Counted from the stretch's first letter, positions 12,413 to 22,986 are shown. The stretch is 64,000 nt of DNA from Coptis chinensis (GCA_015680905.1 CM027378.1:106413501-106477500); one strand, 5' to 3'. Made by a program: numbers and translations. The notes: generated by a model not told the origin, from the letters alone.

Positions 12413-12853
12413 TTTTAAGTACCAAATCTAAAACACCCACAACTTTTTTTTTTTTTTTTTTTGGTTGGCAAGCGGGGTTTTTAACGAGGTCCCCTACCCC
12501 TTAAATTGAGAAGGGCGTGGTCGCACACCCACAACTTCACCTACAAAATGATTTAAACCCTAATCTTTTGTGCATATGATTTGCTAACTATAAAGAACAT
12601 CTCTACAAAAATTCAACTCGTTTGACAATTTTTAACACTGACAAAAGATGAATGCAAAAACTAGACATTTCTGGACCTTTATATATATATATTCAAAAGT
12701 GGAAAACAATTTTATCTAAGTTAGAGGATATCAAACGAGTTGAATTTTTATAGAAATGTTCTTTATGGTTAGTAGATCATATGCACAAAAGATTAGGGTT
12801 TAAATCATTTTGTAGGTGAAGTTGTGGGTGTTTTAGATTTGATACTTATTTAA
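12413..12853. mobile_element. fold-back MITE
   Basis: The two ends are inverted copies of each other for about 100 bases or more. The left arm reads ACCAAATCTAAAACACCCAC and continues past a small insertion; the right arm is its inverse at about 12730-12851. Arms include ATCTTTTGTGCATATGAT and AATTCAACTCGTTTGA. The unpaired centre (about 12630-12730) has a short TA tract. No coding. A clean target duplication is hidden by the flanking TA and T tracts. Confidence 0.8.
12446..12524 (-). mobile_element. short poly(A)-tailed retroposon (SINE-like)
   Basis: A 79-base insert interrupts the left arm of the MITE. On the minus strand it starts near TGCGACCACGCCC and ends in about 20 A residues. It is flanked by identical 13-base copies, ACACCCACAACTT, at 12433-12445 and 12525-12537. 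A poly(A) tail with a long target duplication is the mark of target-primed reverse transcription. It may be a 5'-truncated SINE or LINE tail; the family is unknown. Confidence 0.7.
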
Positions 12854-12906
12854 GGTCCTTAAATTTTATATATATTAGGTCCTTAAATTATATATATATA
12901 TATATA

Positions 12907-13197
12907 CGGGCCGGCCACGTCGACATACTATTCTAACATATTATCTTGACATACCTAGCCAACCATCAGATCAAACAGAATCTGACCCCCAGATTTACCT
13001 CTAAAAAAACGAAACAAATGAATTGAAAGGGGCAAAAATGTCATTTTGTTTTGCTAAAGAAAAAACTCATTTTTCTTCTTTGTAGCTTTTTCACCCAAAA
13101 AAAAACTCGTTCTTCTTCTCGAAGAAATCTCGTTTTATTTTTTTGACTCCCATCGTAAAGGTTGTTAGGCAGACTCCCATTGTAAGTATTTCTTGTT
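12907..13197 (+). repeat. left terminal inverted repeat of the MULE
   Basis: About 290 bases, inverted at 17540-17834. It starts CGGGCCGGCCACGTCGACAT and ends near TTGTAAGTATTTCTTGTT. The arms differ by a few substitutions and short indels. MULE TIRs usually hold the transposase promoter. Confidence 0.9.
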
Positions 13198-13394
13198 TCG
13201 TTAGTTATCCAACCATAATATATATATGTATAGTCGTCCCCTGCTGTAAAAAACGATGCATTGTAACTATCCAAATGACCATTATGAAGGAAACCAAAGA
13301 AAGACCCTTTGTATCTTGGATCTAAGCAAATACACTAAATTATTCTAACAAATTTTGACCAATAGTTGTCTAGCTAAACATTACGTACTGATGA

Positions 13395-13516
13395 GAATTT
13401 GTGTAGCAAGAAATTGCACATGGTATATATGTTAAGCATTTTACATCATTCTGCCGAATTTGTGTAGCAAGAAATTGCACATGATATATATGTTAAGCAT
13501 TTTACATCATTCTGCC
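13395..13516. repeat. 61-bp tandem duplication upstream of the transposase
   Basis: Two head-to-tail copies, 13395-13455 and 13456-13516, start GAATTTGTGTAGCAAG and end CATCATTCTGCC. They differ at one base (G/A in CACATGGTAT). The tandem lies in the 5' leader region of the transposase gene. Confidence 0.9.
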
Positions 13517-13680
13517 TTCTATGGAACTCATCGAGTCCAGTAGGGTAGTTAGCCATTCAATTCAATGAGGTTTTCAGGCTCTAAAAATCGTGTCCTTGAT
13601 GAACTGATTGTATGTTTTTTCTAAGTTGTACTCGCCTCCATTTATCTATTTAATTATTTGTTTTTTTTTGGGTACTAGAA

Positions 13681-15963
13681 ATGACTTTGAATGGAGCTTC
13701 CGATGTTCCCGATTCAGTACTAGTGGATTCTTCTCCAATTGAAGCCACAAACGAAGACATACAATTGTTAGAAGCACCGTATGTAGGGATGTCGTTTAAC
13801 AGCTTTAGGGAAGCGAAGAAATACTACAAAGAGTATGGTCGACAACAGGGATTTGAAACGCGTGTTAGGAGTGCAGTTAAGAGACAATTACATGTGGACG
13901 TACCTTCTAGTGGTCTCTTGGTCTGTTCACGTGAGGGGATCCATAACAAAAAAGAAGATGTGTCTATTAGAGTGTCAGGAACATCAAGAAACACTTCGAT
14001 TGTCAGGTGTGATTGTAAAGCAAGAATGAGATTGGCAAAGAAAAAACTCGACAATATATACACATTCACATTGGTTGAAAACAACCATAGTCATGGCTTG
14101 GTTTCTCCGTACAAGAGGGGTTCAATGAGGTCGAATAAATCTATGCCAGAAGCAGCAAAGAACCTGACAGAGATTTTTGATAATGAGGGTTTACCAGTGG
14201 CAAAAGTTGCATCAGTTTTCTCTGGGGATGCAATTGGGCTTACTTCAAAGATGTGTCAAAACTATTATGCCACAAGAAAGAAACCAAAAGAAAATGACGC
14301 GACGGCTGTACTTGATTACTTTAAGCAAAAGAGCGCAGAAAATTCTCAATTCTACTACGTTGTTCAACTAGATCCAAGTGGTACCGCAATTAATTTTTTT
14401 TGGATTGAAGGACGGTCTCGGGTGCAGTACGAATACTTTGGAGATGTTGTATCTTTCAATACAACTTACCGGACTAATATTTATGAAATGCCTTTTGCTC
14501 CTTTTACTGGTGTCAACCACCATTTGCAATCCATTCAATTTGGGTGTGCATTATTTCTTGATGAGACTGAGGAAACATTTGTGTGGTTATTTCAGACATG
14601 GCTTGCAACTATGGGTGGTCGCCCTCCAACTTCGATTCTCACTGATCAAGACAGGGCAATGACTGGAGCGATTGCTAAGGTATTCCCTTCTACACGACAT
14701 CGTCATTGTTTTTGGCATGTTTCAAATAAATTTTCAGAGAAGTTGGGGCATGTCTACCATAAAAACAACACATTTGCGACAGAGCTAAATTTCGTTCTTA
14801 AATCCTATAGGATAGATGATTTTGAAAGCAAGTGGCCTGCACTGATGGTAAAATACGATTTGGTGGAGCATAGTTGGTTGACTGAAATGTATGAGTTAAG
14901 AAGAAATTGGGTTCGGGTTTATCAGTTAGACACCTTCTTTGCTGGAATGAACACAACTGGACGGAGTGAATCAATGAACTCTTATTATGATAACTTTGTT
15001 AGTTCGACGACTACTCTCATGCAATTTGTTCATGGTAACGAAAGAAGTTTGGGATTGATTGTTAAGCATGAAAGAGACTTTGATTACAACACTGAACATA
15101 AATGTCGCAATGTGGGTAGAAACGAGTTCCTTTTGAAGCATGCTGGCAAAGTGTACACAATAAATGTTTTTAATAAATTTAAGTTTCAGGTGGAAAATGC
15201 AAGAAACTACTACAAAATTGTTGAAGAGGTGGTTGACAGGAACGGAAATGGAACTTATTTCTTGAAATCAAGAAAGCCTCAGGATACCAATGTTTGGAAA
15301 GTAAGTTTTGATAGAACAACCCTGGAGGCTGAGTGTGAATGTAAGTATTTCAAGTTTATGGGTATACCCTTACGCTCATCTTTTGAAGATTTTTTTGCGG
15401 TATGGCGTCGAAGAGATTCCAGCTCACTTTATTTTGAAGAGGTGGACACAAAAGGCAAACACTTACAGGGTCGTGTTTGATGGTGGATTAGTAAATGGTC
15501 ATGGAAACCAAGAGGCTTTAAGAGTTTCCCATTGCATTAAGGTTACTACTCAATTGGCATATGATGCAGCAACTAATGTTGAGAGTTACACATTTTTCAT
15601 AGAGAAAATGAGTGAACTGTCAATTGGAGTTGCCAAGTGTAAGGAAACTCTCATTGAAGGAGCTACTAAAGGAGTTACTAAAGAGGTGGCTTCAACTAAC
15701 GAGAAGTGCAAAGTTGATGTAGCAGAGGTATTTTCTTATCACTTGTTTTTACTGCAATTAAATTTAATTTTAAGCTTAACCCCTTAACCTTTGTTTCACA
15801 GGTTTTAATTTTGAACCCCAACATTTCTTAAACAAAGGGGAGAAATAAGAGAATAAAGTCTGGTAGGGAGATAGCCCAAGAAGAAAAGAATGGAAGGTTG
15901 TGTAAAACGTGCCAAAAGATTACAAAACATGACTCAAGAAATTGTCCGGACAAGATTCAAAAC
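13681..15963 (+). pseudogene. FAR1-related MULE transposase, inactivated
   Basis: A 599-codon frame starts at ATG 13681. It begins with a FAR1/WRKY-GCM1-type zinc-finger region (residues about 34-140, including GMSFNSFREAKKYY, RCDCKARM and NNHSHG). The MULE DDE domain follows at about 247-345 (GVNHHLQSIQFGCAL, ILTDQDRAM, RHRHCFWHV). Residue 260 is Asn in SFNTTYRT where the family has the first catalytic Asp. A SWIM zinc finger starts with CECKYFKFMGI but is broken by a one-base frameshift near 15366-15376, where the third ligand Cys codon is also changed. The downstream frame continues to 15727, then a GT-AG intron (15728-15801) and a last exon (15802-15963) with a CCHC-like zinc knuckle and an in-frame TAA. 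It bound TIRs and cut DNA originally; this copy cannot make an active enzyme. Confidence 0.85.
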
Positions 15964-17100
15964 GTAATAACGTGTTCTATTTTTTTATAAATTTAATATT
16001 GGATATTTGTTATCAACTTTTAACATGTATTTTACTTGCATGCTACTTTTAGCGAGCAAATGACTAATTAGCAATGGGATGAGATACTGAATTTTGATAG
16101 TTGCGGTGTTGAACTTTGATAGGGGTGTGCTGATTTTTTTGCATGGAGGGGGTGCCGAGCAATAATAAGTGTTGTTATTGGTTTTTTTTTTTAGTGCTGA
16201 ATCATTTAATTATTTTTGGTTATGTGAAACAATGTGGTAGACAAAGTGTGTTCAGACTTCAGACTATGGACATTGCGTTACTGCAGTGGAGATATTCCTG
16301 AGCATTATGAACTGATTTATTAATTTGAAGGGCTCATGTTTATTGTTCTAAAGTATTCTTTTAATTGTTGTCACAAGCATCATTTGGTTACGACTGTACA
16401 CAGAACATGGGATACTGTATTTACGCAGGTGTGTAACATGTCAGGTCTTAAGACTTAATTTTGTGAAGCCACGACAATATCCCCATCTCATGCTACTTTT
16501 TGTAAAATATACCAGAACATGTCTACAGTTGCAAAAATGCCCCTGCAGAAATGCCTCATTGCACCTAGTATTCAACTCACTATACCCATCTACGGATTCA
16601 AAGAAAAAACACTTGCACCACATCATCGCTTGCAACAGTGGCAACCACCAAAAGTTCACTAAAAAGTAACTAAAACTCTTCAATTGCTTTGTATTGAATT
16701 TATTGACTATTTCTATACAATTATTTTTCTTCACAATTGGGGCATCATATAAAGATTAAAATAGATTAACCATTCTCCCATTATAGTTCTCATGGAAATC
16801 TAGTTTTGATCTTTTTCTTATAACACAACATATAATTGTTACAAGACTTTTTATAGTTCCCGTATAAATTAACTCTTCTTCATAAAAAAATTATGCATTG
16901 GTGACAACTTACACAAACAAATGCAGTGTGACATAGGTACTTAAAGGAAAATTTTAGGGAGGCAGAGCATTAGAATGTACTTGATTGCATCTATAAGGCC
17001 ATTTACCAAGCATTGAACTTGAACACATGTAACATTACTTACATAAACCAGTGTTTGTGGAAGTTTTCAACCAAAAGTGATACGCTAACTATACAAGATT
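15964..17100. other. MULE interior without recognised gene
   Basis: AT-rich sequence between the transposase and the KNOX fragment. Short frames at 16441-16734 are not supported by any motif I know. Confidence 0.5.
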
Positions 17101-17104
17101 TTCG

Positions 17105-17538
17105 CATTCAGAAACGACATCAATGGTCGAGCTGTCTAGAAATGTAGAATCCTTCCAGCCACTAATAAGGCATGCTACCAATCCTTGAGCTAGCTTCTGC
17201 GATTCTGATGGGTAAGGCCATTTGTGGTGCCTACTCCACCAGTCGTAAAAATTTTTGCCTAGCTTTCTTGGAGAGTTTCCCTTTCTTTTTCTTCTTCATA
17301 AATTCCTGCTTAAGACCTCCCAAATACCCACTGTACTTCCGAAAAAGTTTAAGCTTCAGTTCCCTATCTTCTGCTAAAATAGATCAATGTAGTGATCACT
17401 TACATCAACATTTTCCTCGAATTTCTTATTCAAATCAGCAGCCTCAAAATGACCAGAATTTGAAGAAGAAACGGTGAGGGCTTTGAATTGGCACTCAATT
17501 CTGGACAGAAACATCATGGCTTCTTTGACTGGTCTGCC
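17105..17538 (-). pseudogene. captured class I KNOX homeobox gene fragment
   Basis: The minus strand first encodes the end of a KNOX2 domain (FLSRIECQFKALT, DLNKKFEENVD). Next come the ELK domain (AEDRELKLKLFRKYSGYLG, LKQEFMKKKKKGKL) and the start of the TALE homeodomain (WWSRHHKWPYPSESQKLA). Class I KNOX proteins such as STM and KNAT1 are nuclear transcription factors that maintain shoot meristems. At least two frame changes are visible, one before AEDRE and one before the homeodomain tryptophans. Homology stops after QKLA, so the DNA-recognition helix is missing. The fragment sits next to the right TIR, antisense to the transposase, and fits Pack-MULE-style capture. Confidence 0.85.
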
Positions 17539-17539
17539 T

Positions 17540-17832
17540 AACAAGAAATACTTACAATGGGAGTCTGCCTAACAACCTTTACGATGGGAGTCAAAAAAAT
17601 AAAACGAGATTTCCTCGAGAAGAAGAAGAACGAGTTTTTTTTTGGGTGAAAAAGCTACTGAAAGAAGAAAATTGGGTTTTTCTTTAGCAAAACAAAATGA
17701 CATTTTCAGCCCCTTTCAATTCATTTGTTTGGTTTTTTAGAGGTAGATTTGGGGGTCAGATTCTGTTTGATCTGATGGTTGGCTAGGTATATCAAGATAG
17801 TATGTTAGAATAGTATGTCGACCTAGCCGGCC

Positions 17833-17834
<2 letters not shown>
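17540..17834 (-). repeat. right terminal inverted repeat of the MULE
   Basis: Inverse of 12907-13197, ending ATGTCGACCTAGCCGGCCCG. The inner border lies immediately next to the captured KNOX fragment, and the words GTCTGCCTAACAA occur twice at that border (17532 and 17566), perhaps microhomology used during capture. Confidence 0.9.
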
Positions 17835-17875
<41 letters not shown>

Positions 17876-17877
<2 letters not shown>

Positions 17878-18717
17878 CTTACCAACGTATTTCATGGTTC
17901 ATATATAATTGTAGTGGATTATAACAGTCCGTCGATCGAAAACCTATTTTCATCTTTGTTTTCGTTGGGTGGGGTGACGACGGGGCTAATGCTCTCATAG
18001 TTATTCTGATTTGAGCCCAGAGCAAGGCAAGTGGCTCATTCACGAGAAGTCGAGAAACAAGGTTATTGGAATAGATATAAACACGCTTTAGTCTTTGATG
18101 CTATATATGATATATTTTAGAAAAATTGTCTGAAGGAAATCCTTTCATAAACAGTGTTTGCCCCTGTCCTTGTTGTACCTTGATTTTTATAAATTAAGTT
18201 CATATGATACCGGAGATTGACACTGATTTTAGAAAAGCTAGGGAGCAAACATGAAGTTGCTAAACCCATCAATTTGCACTTGCATCTGGAAATTAAGGTG
18301 ACTCATTATCTTTTCCATTGTTTATTTTATCTGTAGATAGTTTATGATTATTTTGCTAATTCTGATTTCTACTTCTTAGAGAAGTCTTAGTGTTTGATGG
18401 TTTTCTCTGTGTAAAATGACTGCGCAATATAATGAGCTGCTTCAGTGTTACAGTCCTTCGCACACGGCACACCATATCTTATTCTGCTCGTGTCAGATAT
18501 TGTGTGTTGGCGACTTTTTGTTGGACTCCTCGCTTGTTCACGCTTGTTCAATTGCCCACAATCGCTAGAATTGGGGCCAAACGAAGCCTGCCTGCAGTTT
18601 GCTGGCTTATTGGGCGAGTCCCTTCTTACAAATTCTTACTTCATATAGGTGCTGCTGTACCTTAAATTTTTTCTTTCGATATTGTTGGCTGTTTGAGGGT
18701 TGTATTGTTTTTATGAG
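17876..18717 (+). other. duplicated segment and unidentified exon-like stretch
   Basis: 17876-18000 repeats 7820-7945 in direct orientation. At 18445-18648 a long frame encodes a hydrophobic stretch with VSDIVCWRLFVGLLACSRLF and LELGPNEACLQFAGLLGESL. It looks like real protein, but I cannot name the family. It could be an exon of a plant gene disrupted by the surrounding elements. No start codon or splice partner can be fixed. Confidence 0.3.
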
Positions 18718-18820
18718 TATTAAATAGTATTATAATATGTCAATATTAGAAGTCCTACGTTTCTATAAGTATGAATATCCATATCTAGTAGTTTATATTA
18801 TATGTTAGAAGCTAGTATAA

Positions 18821-19217
18821 AGGGAGGGGTTTTAGGGACATATTTTATCTTAACACGTAAACAAACTCAAAATCGTTAGGGCATTTATAAGTTTTGGATT
18901 AGGCTAACTTTTTGTAGATATGATCTCCTAACTATTCTAAACATTGTTACAAATAATCAAAAAAATCCAAACTTGCCAAATATAGTTAACAATTTACAAA
19001 ATTTGGCTAATTGTAGACCGTTCATTTTCACCATTTTGGATACTATATTTGGCAAGTTTAGAATTTTTTGATTTTTTTTATTATTTGTGACAATATTTAG
19101 AATAGTTAGGAGATCATATCTACAAAAAATTAACCTAATCCAAAACCTATAAATGTCTAACGATTTTGAGTTTGTTTACGTGTTAAGGTAAGATATGTCT
19201 CTAAAACCCCTCCCTAA
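18821..19217. mobile_element. fold-back MITE in the 5' LTR
   Basis: The arms are inverted copies of each other: AGGGAGGGGTTTTAGGGACA at the left and its near inverse TGTCTCTAAAACCCCTCCCT at the right. Pairing extends almost to the centre near 19018. The 3' LTR lacks this piece, which proves insertion after the LTRs diverged from a common template. TATAA flanks both sides as a candidate duplication. Confidence 0.85.
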
Positions 19218-19369
19218 TATAAATATGTAACTCTGGGTAGAGAACAAGATAAGAAACTCTAACCCTATTATTCTAGCCTCCTCTCTCATCAATTTTGTTT
19301 CTTTTTTATTTTTCTCAATATATTAATGTCACAACTCTCCTAGTATCACCACTATCATAGAATTTAATA

Positions 19370-19381
19370 TGGTATCAGAAC
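19370..19381 (+). promoter_or_regulatory. primer binding site for initiator tRNA-Met
   Basis: TGGTATCAGAAC directly follows the 5' LTR and differs from the usual TGGTATCAGAGC at one base. Confidence 0.85.
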
Positions 19382-20519
19382 GTTAAGTTCAAATCAAAGT
19401 TTAGTGGTATGCTAAGAAAGGAATCTCTCACCAAGAAAAAAATCAATCAATTCTTTTTTCAGTTTTTCAGTATAGTATTCAGTTTGTCAAGTTTCAATCT
19501 TTCTCACAAGAAGAAGTTTTTCTATCTCGATTCAAGTTTCAATCTTTCTCTGGATGGATTTACTGTTTACCGGCACTATTCACCGATACTGTTCACATGC
19601 CTATTCACGGTACTATTCACCGATATTGTTTGCGGTACTGTTCATCGTCATGTTCAAGGCACTTTTCAAGATTCCGCAGGTGTTTAAAATTTGTTTGAAG
19701 AATGCTAGGAGAGAGATCCGAAGTTTCTCAGTATTGGTTTCTTAGTATTGTTTCGCTTCCGTAGTCTACGTCTTCCGAAATCTCTCTATCTTAGTATTGG
19801 TAAGAGAGACACAACCTCTCTGTATCTTGCAGTCCCTAGTGATTTTTGCTCCTAGAAGTCGACTAGAAATTTTTTTTGACACAAGATTCGGGCCATGCAT
19901 GCTTTGTTTACTCTAGTTCGAAGCACCCACCCTTTCGAAAAAGCTTCCACGCAGTTGGTATTGATGTCGTCTTCTGTCTCAGTTTCTAGAACATGATCAA
20001 GTTGTTTGTTTGAAGTAGTATAGAGGCACACGACCTTTATCTTGCAAGGAATTATTCTTTCTATATATCTTCCTCTATGTTTGGTATTGTTCCAGAAATT
20101 CTATCTTCCTCTTAATTGCCTTACTAAAGGTGCTACCCGCCCTCCACCCTCTATAGTGAGTATTGTTTGATACATGTTCTGTTAGAATTTTTTTTTTGTG
20201 TATTAAAGTATGAAGTATTGTTTTTTGAAGTGGGCATTGGTTGGTTGTATAAGTTGGTATTTGGTCCCCTCTGTTTCAAGTTCAAATTGAAATAGACAAG
20301 CCTTTGTATGTTTTAACTTAGCCTTGTATATTCCACCTTGAGGGGGGGATATAGAGATATGAGAACATTGAGTAGTATATAAGGCAAGGAGAATATGGAG
20401 ACGTATGAGGAAGAGTACTTATGTCTCCATATTCCAACATACCTTGGCAAACTCACTTCATGACAAGGGATATCCAAGGGCGTGTGCCTCCTTTGCATCT
20501 CAGCAATATGACATCCCCA

Positions 20520-20850
20520 CTATTCAGTATTCAGTATTCAAGTAACAGTCAAGCCTAAACTGCAATCTTTAGTATTCAGGTAGCAGTCAAGCCTAAACTG
20601 CACGTATGTTTCAAGTAGCAGTCACGCCTAACTCTTGCCGTATGTTCCGGTAGCTTGATCATGCCTAAACCGCACTTATCGGTATTCGTAGCGATCGAGC
20701 CTAAACCTGCGATCTTCAATATTCAGTAGCGGTCATGCCTAAATTGCCGCGTATGTTTGGTGTAATCATCAAGCCTAAACCGCCAGATATTCCAGATAGC
20801 AGTCATGCCTAAACTACACTCATCAAGTATTCGTAGCGATCAAGTTATAA
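20520..20850. repeat. array of about eight degenerate hairpin-forming repeats
   Basis: Units of about 40-45 bases follow the pattern GTATTCAGGTAGCAGTCAAG then CCTAAACTGC. In most units GCAGT (or GCGAT/GCGGT) is matched by an ACTGC-like partner about ten bases on, giving a small stem-loop with GCCTAA in the loop. Compensatory-looking changes occur: GCAGT with ACTGC, and AGCGATC with TGCGATC-like variants. The role is unknown. Confidence 0.65.
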
Positions 20851-21518
20851 CCGCATCCAAAGATTCAAGATATTCACGAAAATACCCATAATAGTATTTT
20901 GTTGACATTAACAATGATATTGATAGTAGCAACCAAAAAGTGCACATCAAATCAGTGTTATTGTTTTCAATTTATATTATGACAGCCATAATAGCGAATG
21001 GAGTGAGTATTAGCCAATCATCGCGCCACTAAACCGGTGTTATGATTTCAGTTTGTGACTGTGGTACACCTTCAGTATTCAAGTTAGGTCATTGCCTACA
21101 CTGACAGTTTTACTTTCCAGAACGTCTCATCTCAACAGTTGTTCGAGTTCTTCAAATAAAGATAGTTCTATGTGAAAGGGGGAGCTGTATTCTTATCTTT
21201 TCTTTCTGCCATTCAAGCTGCAATTTGCAAGTTTGCAGCATTTCAGCTTGAGTGGGAGTATTAGAATATGTCAGTATTAGAATATGTCACATATATGTAA
21301 AGTCCCACGTTTCTATAAGTGTGGACATCCATATCTAGTAGTTTATATTATCATATTTGAGGTTAGTATAAATATGTAACTCTGGGTAGAGAACAAGATA
21401 AGAAACTCTAACCCTATTATTCTAGCCTCCTCTCTCATCAATTTTGTTTCTTCTTGGTTTCTCTCAATATATCAATGTCACAACTCTCCTAGCATCACCA
21501 CTATCATAGAATTTAACA

Positions 21519-22562
21519 AGTAGTATATGTCTTTCCATCCAAATATAATTTATATATTTCATGATCAAAGCGAGCTAGTGATGTAGTTTGGATGAGCCAC
21601 TATCGAAGCTTGTGGAAGTTTGCATTAAATAGAGGAGACATGGTTGGGGGTGAGAAAGGAGGAGAGTATAATGGTCAGGTGGCTATACGCATAGTGGAGG
21701 CTTGGTGGCACTTTTTCGGGTTACTGCTGCTTTGTTTTTTTTGCATTTTTTCATAAATTTGTTTACTATTTGTTATTGGACTTAGTAGTCGCTAAAGGGA
21801 GGGAGGGTCTCTTAGTCCCGAAAATAAGCCATGGCTAGTTGTGGGTGTTAATGCAATTCTATGTCGAAGATATTATCTTTTATTGATACAAAAAAAAAAA
21901 AAAAAAAAAAATGGAGAGAGAGAGAGAGTTACATAGCACTGAATCTTAAGGTAACAAAATTCAGTATAAATTTTCTTTAATTTCTTAACTCAATAGTTTT
22001 TGGTTGTAATGAAAAATTTGGCGTGTCTGCCGAATTTTTTGTTTGAAGTAAAGATCTTGTTGCTTCTCGGGGTAGCACAAATTCAGCTTCGAACATTATT
22101 CAGGCACCAGTTACAGAAAAATCTACTTTTTGCTCTTCTCAACTTTTGCAGAGGGGAGTGGTTTGCAAACTCTGAAGCAGATTCAACTTCATGAAACTTC
22201 TGGACCCAAGCCACCTAAACTTACTCGATCTTTGATCGATGCAGAATTGTTCTTTGTTGAATTTGTCTACAAAAATTGTGTTTTTATGATCGAAAATTTT
22301 GACTACAAATCTTCTTTGCCTTTTATGTTTGATATGTTTTTACCAACTTTTACATTTTAAGGCCTTGTGCAATATGTATAAATTTTTTGCCTTCTTGGTC
22401 GCTCTTTCAATTTGTGAAAGCAACTCTTTGAATGGTCTATACTTTGCAAAAGGATGATAAAAATGCCCTATTGCCATGCTCCGCATTCAATCGAGGGAAG
22501 CTTGAGCTGCCCATGCAAGGAGGTATGTTTCCCTTGTTCTAATAAAGGCACTAACCTTAGGG
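21519..22562 (+). other. intergenic with unidentified open stretches
   Basis: Open stretches at about 21560-21730 and 22130-22360 have protein-like content (for example GPKPPKLTRSLIDAELFFVE), but I cannot assign them. A poly(A) run sits at 21890-21911 beside (GA)n. These may be further remnants of the gene hinted at near 18445. Confidence 0.3.
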
Positions 22563-22567
22563 CATTG

Positions 22568-22827
22568 TGATGTAGATTTATGAGCAGAAGCGATTAAGAG
22601 GAAGAAATCTACAACTTATATGAAAAACAATTAAGAACCCTAAAATAAAGAAGTCTCTTTTATTGACTCTCAGAAAGAAAATCACTACTAAATATCAACT
22701 CCCTGAAACCCTAACCATAAGCCCTTATTTATACTAATAACAATAAAGCAGCAACTAAACTAGTGGGTCACGGCTTATGGGCTTGACCACTGAATCTTGA
22801 AAGAAACGAACTCATGTTCTACATCAT
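22568..22827 (-). repeat. 3' LTR (minus sense) of the outer gypsy derivative
   Basis: 260 bases, TGATGTAG to CTACATCA, matching the split copy at 30717-30886 plus 31679-31768. Confidence 0.9.
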
Positions 22828-22986
22828 TTTCCCCAGTTTGAAAAGAACTCGTCTCAAATTTGTATACGCAATTGACTGATGAAATTCACTGTAGCTGATG
22901 CCCATCACTCTCCCGCTGTTCAAATGAATTCTGCCTCGAATTTTGCCCAGATAATTACTCACAAGAAGAAGAATGCACCATAATAT

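Larger units (their letters stand above)
12907..17834 (+). mobile_element. Mutator-like element (MULE), 4.9 kb, with captured KNOX fragment
   Basis: Long terminal inverted repeats (12907-13197 and 17540-17834, each starting CGGGCCGGC) flank a FAR1/MURA-type transposase on the + strand and a homeobox-gene fragment on the minus strand. Both ends abut TA tracts (left ATATATATA, right ATATATATA), so a 9-bp duplication is possible but not provable. Sequence from 15964 to 17100 has no gene I recognise. The transposase is broken, so the copy is non-autonomous. Confidence 0.88.
18718..21518 (+). mobile_element. non-coding LTR retrotransposon (LARD/TRIM-like), tRNA-Met primed
   Basis: The 5' LTR (18718-19369, including a 397-bp MITE) and 3' LTR (21259-21518) match. 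Both hold TCCTACGTTTCTATAAG or its close variant CCCACGTTTCTATAAG, ACTCTGGGTAGAGAACAAG and ATCACCACTATCATAG. Removing the MITE leaves a 5' LTR of about 255 bases against 260 for the 3' LTR. TGGTATCAGAAC at 19370 fits a primer binding site for initiator tRNA-Met (usual TGGTATCAGAGC). AGTGGGAG before the 3' LTR is a polypurine tract. The roughly 1.9-kb interior has no gag or pol. Flanks ATGAG and AGTAG do not give a clear target duplication. Confidence 0.82.

Noticed and set aside
12222-12440. Minus-strand frame of alternating Tyr and Ile
   Set aside because: Translation of a (TA)n tract.
19370-19381. tRNA-like sequence
   Set aside because: It is only the 12-base primer site complementary to initiator tRNA-Met; no cloverleaf around it.
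20520-20850. Regular repeats that resemble a CRISPR array
   Set aside because: Repeats are degenerate, spacers are not unique, the host is a plant LTR element and there are no cas genes.
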